A stretch of DNA of 64,000 nucleotides from Lachnospiraceae bacterium (GTDB lineage: Bacteria > Bacillota > Clostridia > Lachnospirales > Lachnospiraceae). A program made the translations under genes and the position numbers. The stretch lies in assembly GCA_910574185.1 (NCBI GenBank), contig CAJSZQ010000001.1, positions 62,001 to 126,000 of the forward strand. The letters are read 5' to 3'. Positions 63,268 through 64,000 of this stretch are shown piece after piece. Below the pieces are notes generated by a model. That model saw nothing but the letters and a program-made list of their open reading frames with translations. It did no database searches and was not told the DNA's origin. How positions within the stretch are numbered: position 1 is the first letter of the stretch; every line of letters begins with the position of its first letter.

Positions 63268-63365
63268 GGAGCGTTTCTGCTCTATTCAAATTCTTAATGG
63301 AATTTGTTTGTATGTATGAAGACCTGTCCGATGGTGTTGCCGCACCGATTGAGGAGAGGTCTTTT
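63268..63365 (+). ncRNA. Candidate 100-nt small RNA antisense to the leftward leader
   Basis: Runs from the promoter at 63233 to a terminator (AAGACCT/AGGTCTT stem, 63319-63363, then TTTT). An inner GGTG/CACC hairpin lies in its loop. It is complementary to the 5' leader made from the leftward promoter at 63380-63408, so it may regulate the operon by base pairing. Confidence 0.5.
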
Positions 63366-63379
63366 GCATTACAGTTACT

Positions 63380-63408
63380 ATTATAGAACGTGCGTTTGTA
63401 TTTGTCAA
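63380..63408 (-). promoter_or_regulatory. Perfect leftward promoter
   Basis: Minus strand TTGACA (63403-63408), 17 bp, TATAAT (63380-63385); drives the right-end operon (62380 and onwards). Confidence 0.9.
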
Positions 63409-63416
63409 TAGTAAAT

Positions 63417-63434
63417 TGCAAACATTTGTTTGCA
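63417..63434. promoter_or_regulatory. Palindromic operator
   Basis: TGCAAAC-ATTT-GTTTGCA, perfect 7-bp arms, 9 bp upstream of the leftward -35. GTTTGTA half-sites also occur at about 63394 and 63305. Likely phage repressor binding site. Confidence 0.65.
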
Positions 63435-63556
63435 TTTTCATTCCAATTGAGGAAACAAAATATTATGAATAGTATTTTCTTCCTTTAATATCCTATAAAG
63501 CGACAGAGTTCCAAAAAAATCATTGTCCTGGTAGAAGATATCATCTGCCTGCTTAA

Positions 63557-63700
63557 TTAATTTTTCTCCTTTTTTATTTTCTTCGTAATGTCGTGAATAT
63601 TAGATTGTTTATCAAATACAGACACCAACACTACATCATCATCCTTCATGTGTCTCATTAATTCAAATGCTTCTTTAACAGAACAAATTACCACATTCAT
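63557..63700 (-). CDS. Small protein upstream of the leftward promoter
   Basis: 47 aa, ATG after GAGGTGTTAGCATA. VVICSVKEAFELMRHMKDDD then VVLVSVFDKQ. Not recognised. Confidence 0.6.
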   Translation of the reverse strand: MNVVICSVKEAFELMRHMKDDDVVLVSVFDKQSNIHDITKKIKKEKN

Positions 63701-63773
63701 TATGCTAACACCTCTTCCCAATTTATTTTTTCCTCAAGGAAAGTAGTTTTGATAATATCTATATATTATTTAA

Positions 63774-63926
63774 GAAAGGACAAGTATCGCAACGTCAACA
63801 TTATTTAATCTATTTAATAATACAACAACCAGTGTCCAATTTTCTGTACTGGACAAAATTTGTGACGCTCTTGATTGTGAAGTAGCTGATATTTTAGTTC
63901 ACGAAAAAAGCGATACACTAGAATAG
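63774..63926 (+). pseudogene. Truncated Cro/C1-type helix-turn-helix gene
   Basis: 50 codons after a stop, without a start: TSIATSTLFNLFNNTTTSVQ, then VLDKICDALDCEVADILVHE. This is the second half of an XRE/HTH_26 repressor domain; the first helices and start are missing. Could be the remains of the phage repressor, making the lysogeny switch depend on another gene. Confidence 0.6.
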
Positions 63927-63934
63927 TATCGCTT
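63904..63934 (-). terminator. Terminator of the 63951 gene
   Basis: Perfect 9-bp stem AAGCGATAC/GTATCGCTT followed by six T on the minus strand; overlaps the end of the truncated HTH gene. Confidence 0.85.
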
Positions 63935-63950
63935 AAATCATTGTACTTAT

Positions 63951-64000
63951 CTAATCTACTTTTTCAAATATATCTCTCAATTCCATCATAATATGAGGAA
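63951..64000 (-). CDS. C-terminal end of a leftward gene (partial)
   Basis: Last 16 codons of a frame entering from the right edge (ends MMELRDIFEKVD-stop), with its terminator 17 bp after the stop. Product unknown. Confidence 0.5.
   Translation of the reverse strand, partial: PHIMMELRDIFEKVD

Noticed and set aside
12226-64000. CRISPR array or Cas genes
   Set aside because: No regularly spaced repeats; the Cas4-like nuclease sits in a replication operon and is a RecB-family phage nuclease.

Overview
The window joins a bacterial chromosome (about 1-12,070) to the left end of a large integrated prophage (about 12,130-64,000, continuing past the right edge). The host part has higher GC, MerR regulators, iron-containing alcohol dehydrogenases, a Na+/phosphate symporter beside a Pho-type two-component system, an AgcS symporter and a hairpin-forming intergenic repeat. 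This fits an anaerobic gut-type Clostridia, most likely Lachnospiraceae (inference). The phage part is much more AT-rich and almost entirely leftward (minus strand).

Host layout: partial alcohol dehydrogenase; MerR regulator; Na/Pi symporter with histidine kinase and response regulator; B3/B4-domain protein; a second alcohol dehydrogenase; flavodoxin divergent from an AdhR-like MerR gene with a recognisable operator; a 380-bp stretch with a gene remnant; AgcS; a 246-bp inverted-repeat element; and a short gene end that may mark the integration site.

Phage layout, left to right: integrase and excisionase; a nucleotide module (dUTPase, NrdG/NrdD, deoxyribosyltransferase-like protein, guanylate kinase, ThyA); ATP-dependent DNA ligase; small proteins; a replisome (HD/ExoX-C protein, RecD2-like helicase, DnaE-type polymerase, PD-(D/E)XK nuclease, primase, DnaB-like helicase, RecA-like ATPase, OB-fold protein); a gene-poor region with candidate structured RNAs; many small proteins, five DNA methyltransferases, LemA and SPFH membrane proteins and an RNA ligase; a diversity-generating retroelement (DGR); then a ParB/DUF262 protein, an HD hydrolase, a sigma factor and a promoter/operator region near 63.4 kb. 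No capsid, tail, terminase or lysis genes are visible, so they should lie beyond 64 kb.

Most notable: (1) a complete DGR whose template and variable repeats differ at 10 of 83 positions, every one an A in the template changed to G; (2) at least eight phage genes whose best start is ATA or ATT behind a strong ribosome-binding site; (3) a C5-cytosine methyltransferase with motif I moved to its C-terminus; (4) candidate pseudoknotted RNAs at 37.8 and 57.9 kb and a promoter-to-terminator small RNA at 63.3 kb; (5) isolated plus-strand mini-genes with their own consensus promoters; (6) genes broken by in-frame stops or a 10-bp duplication.
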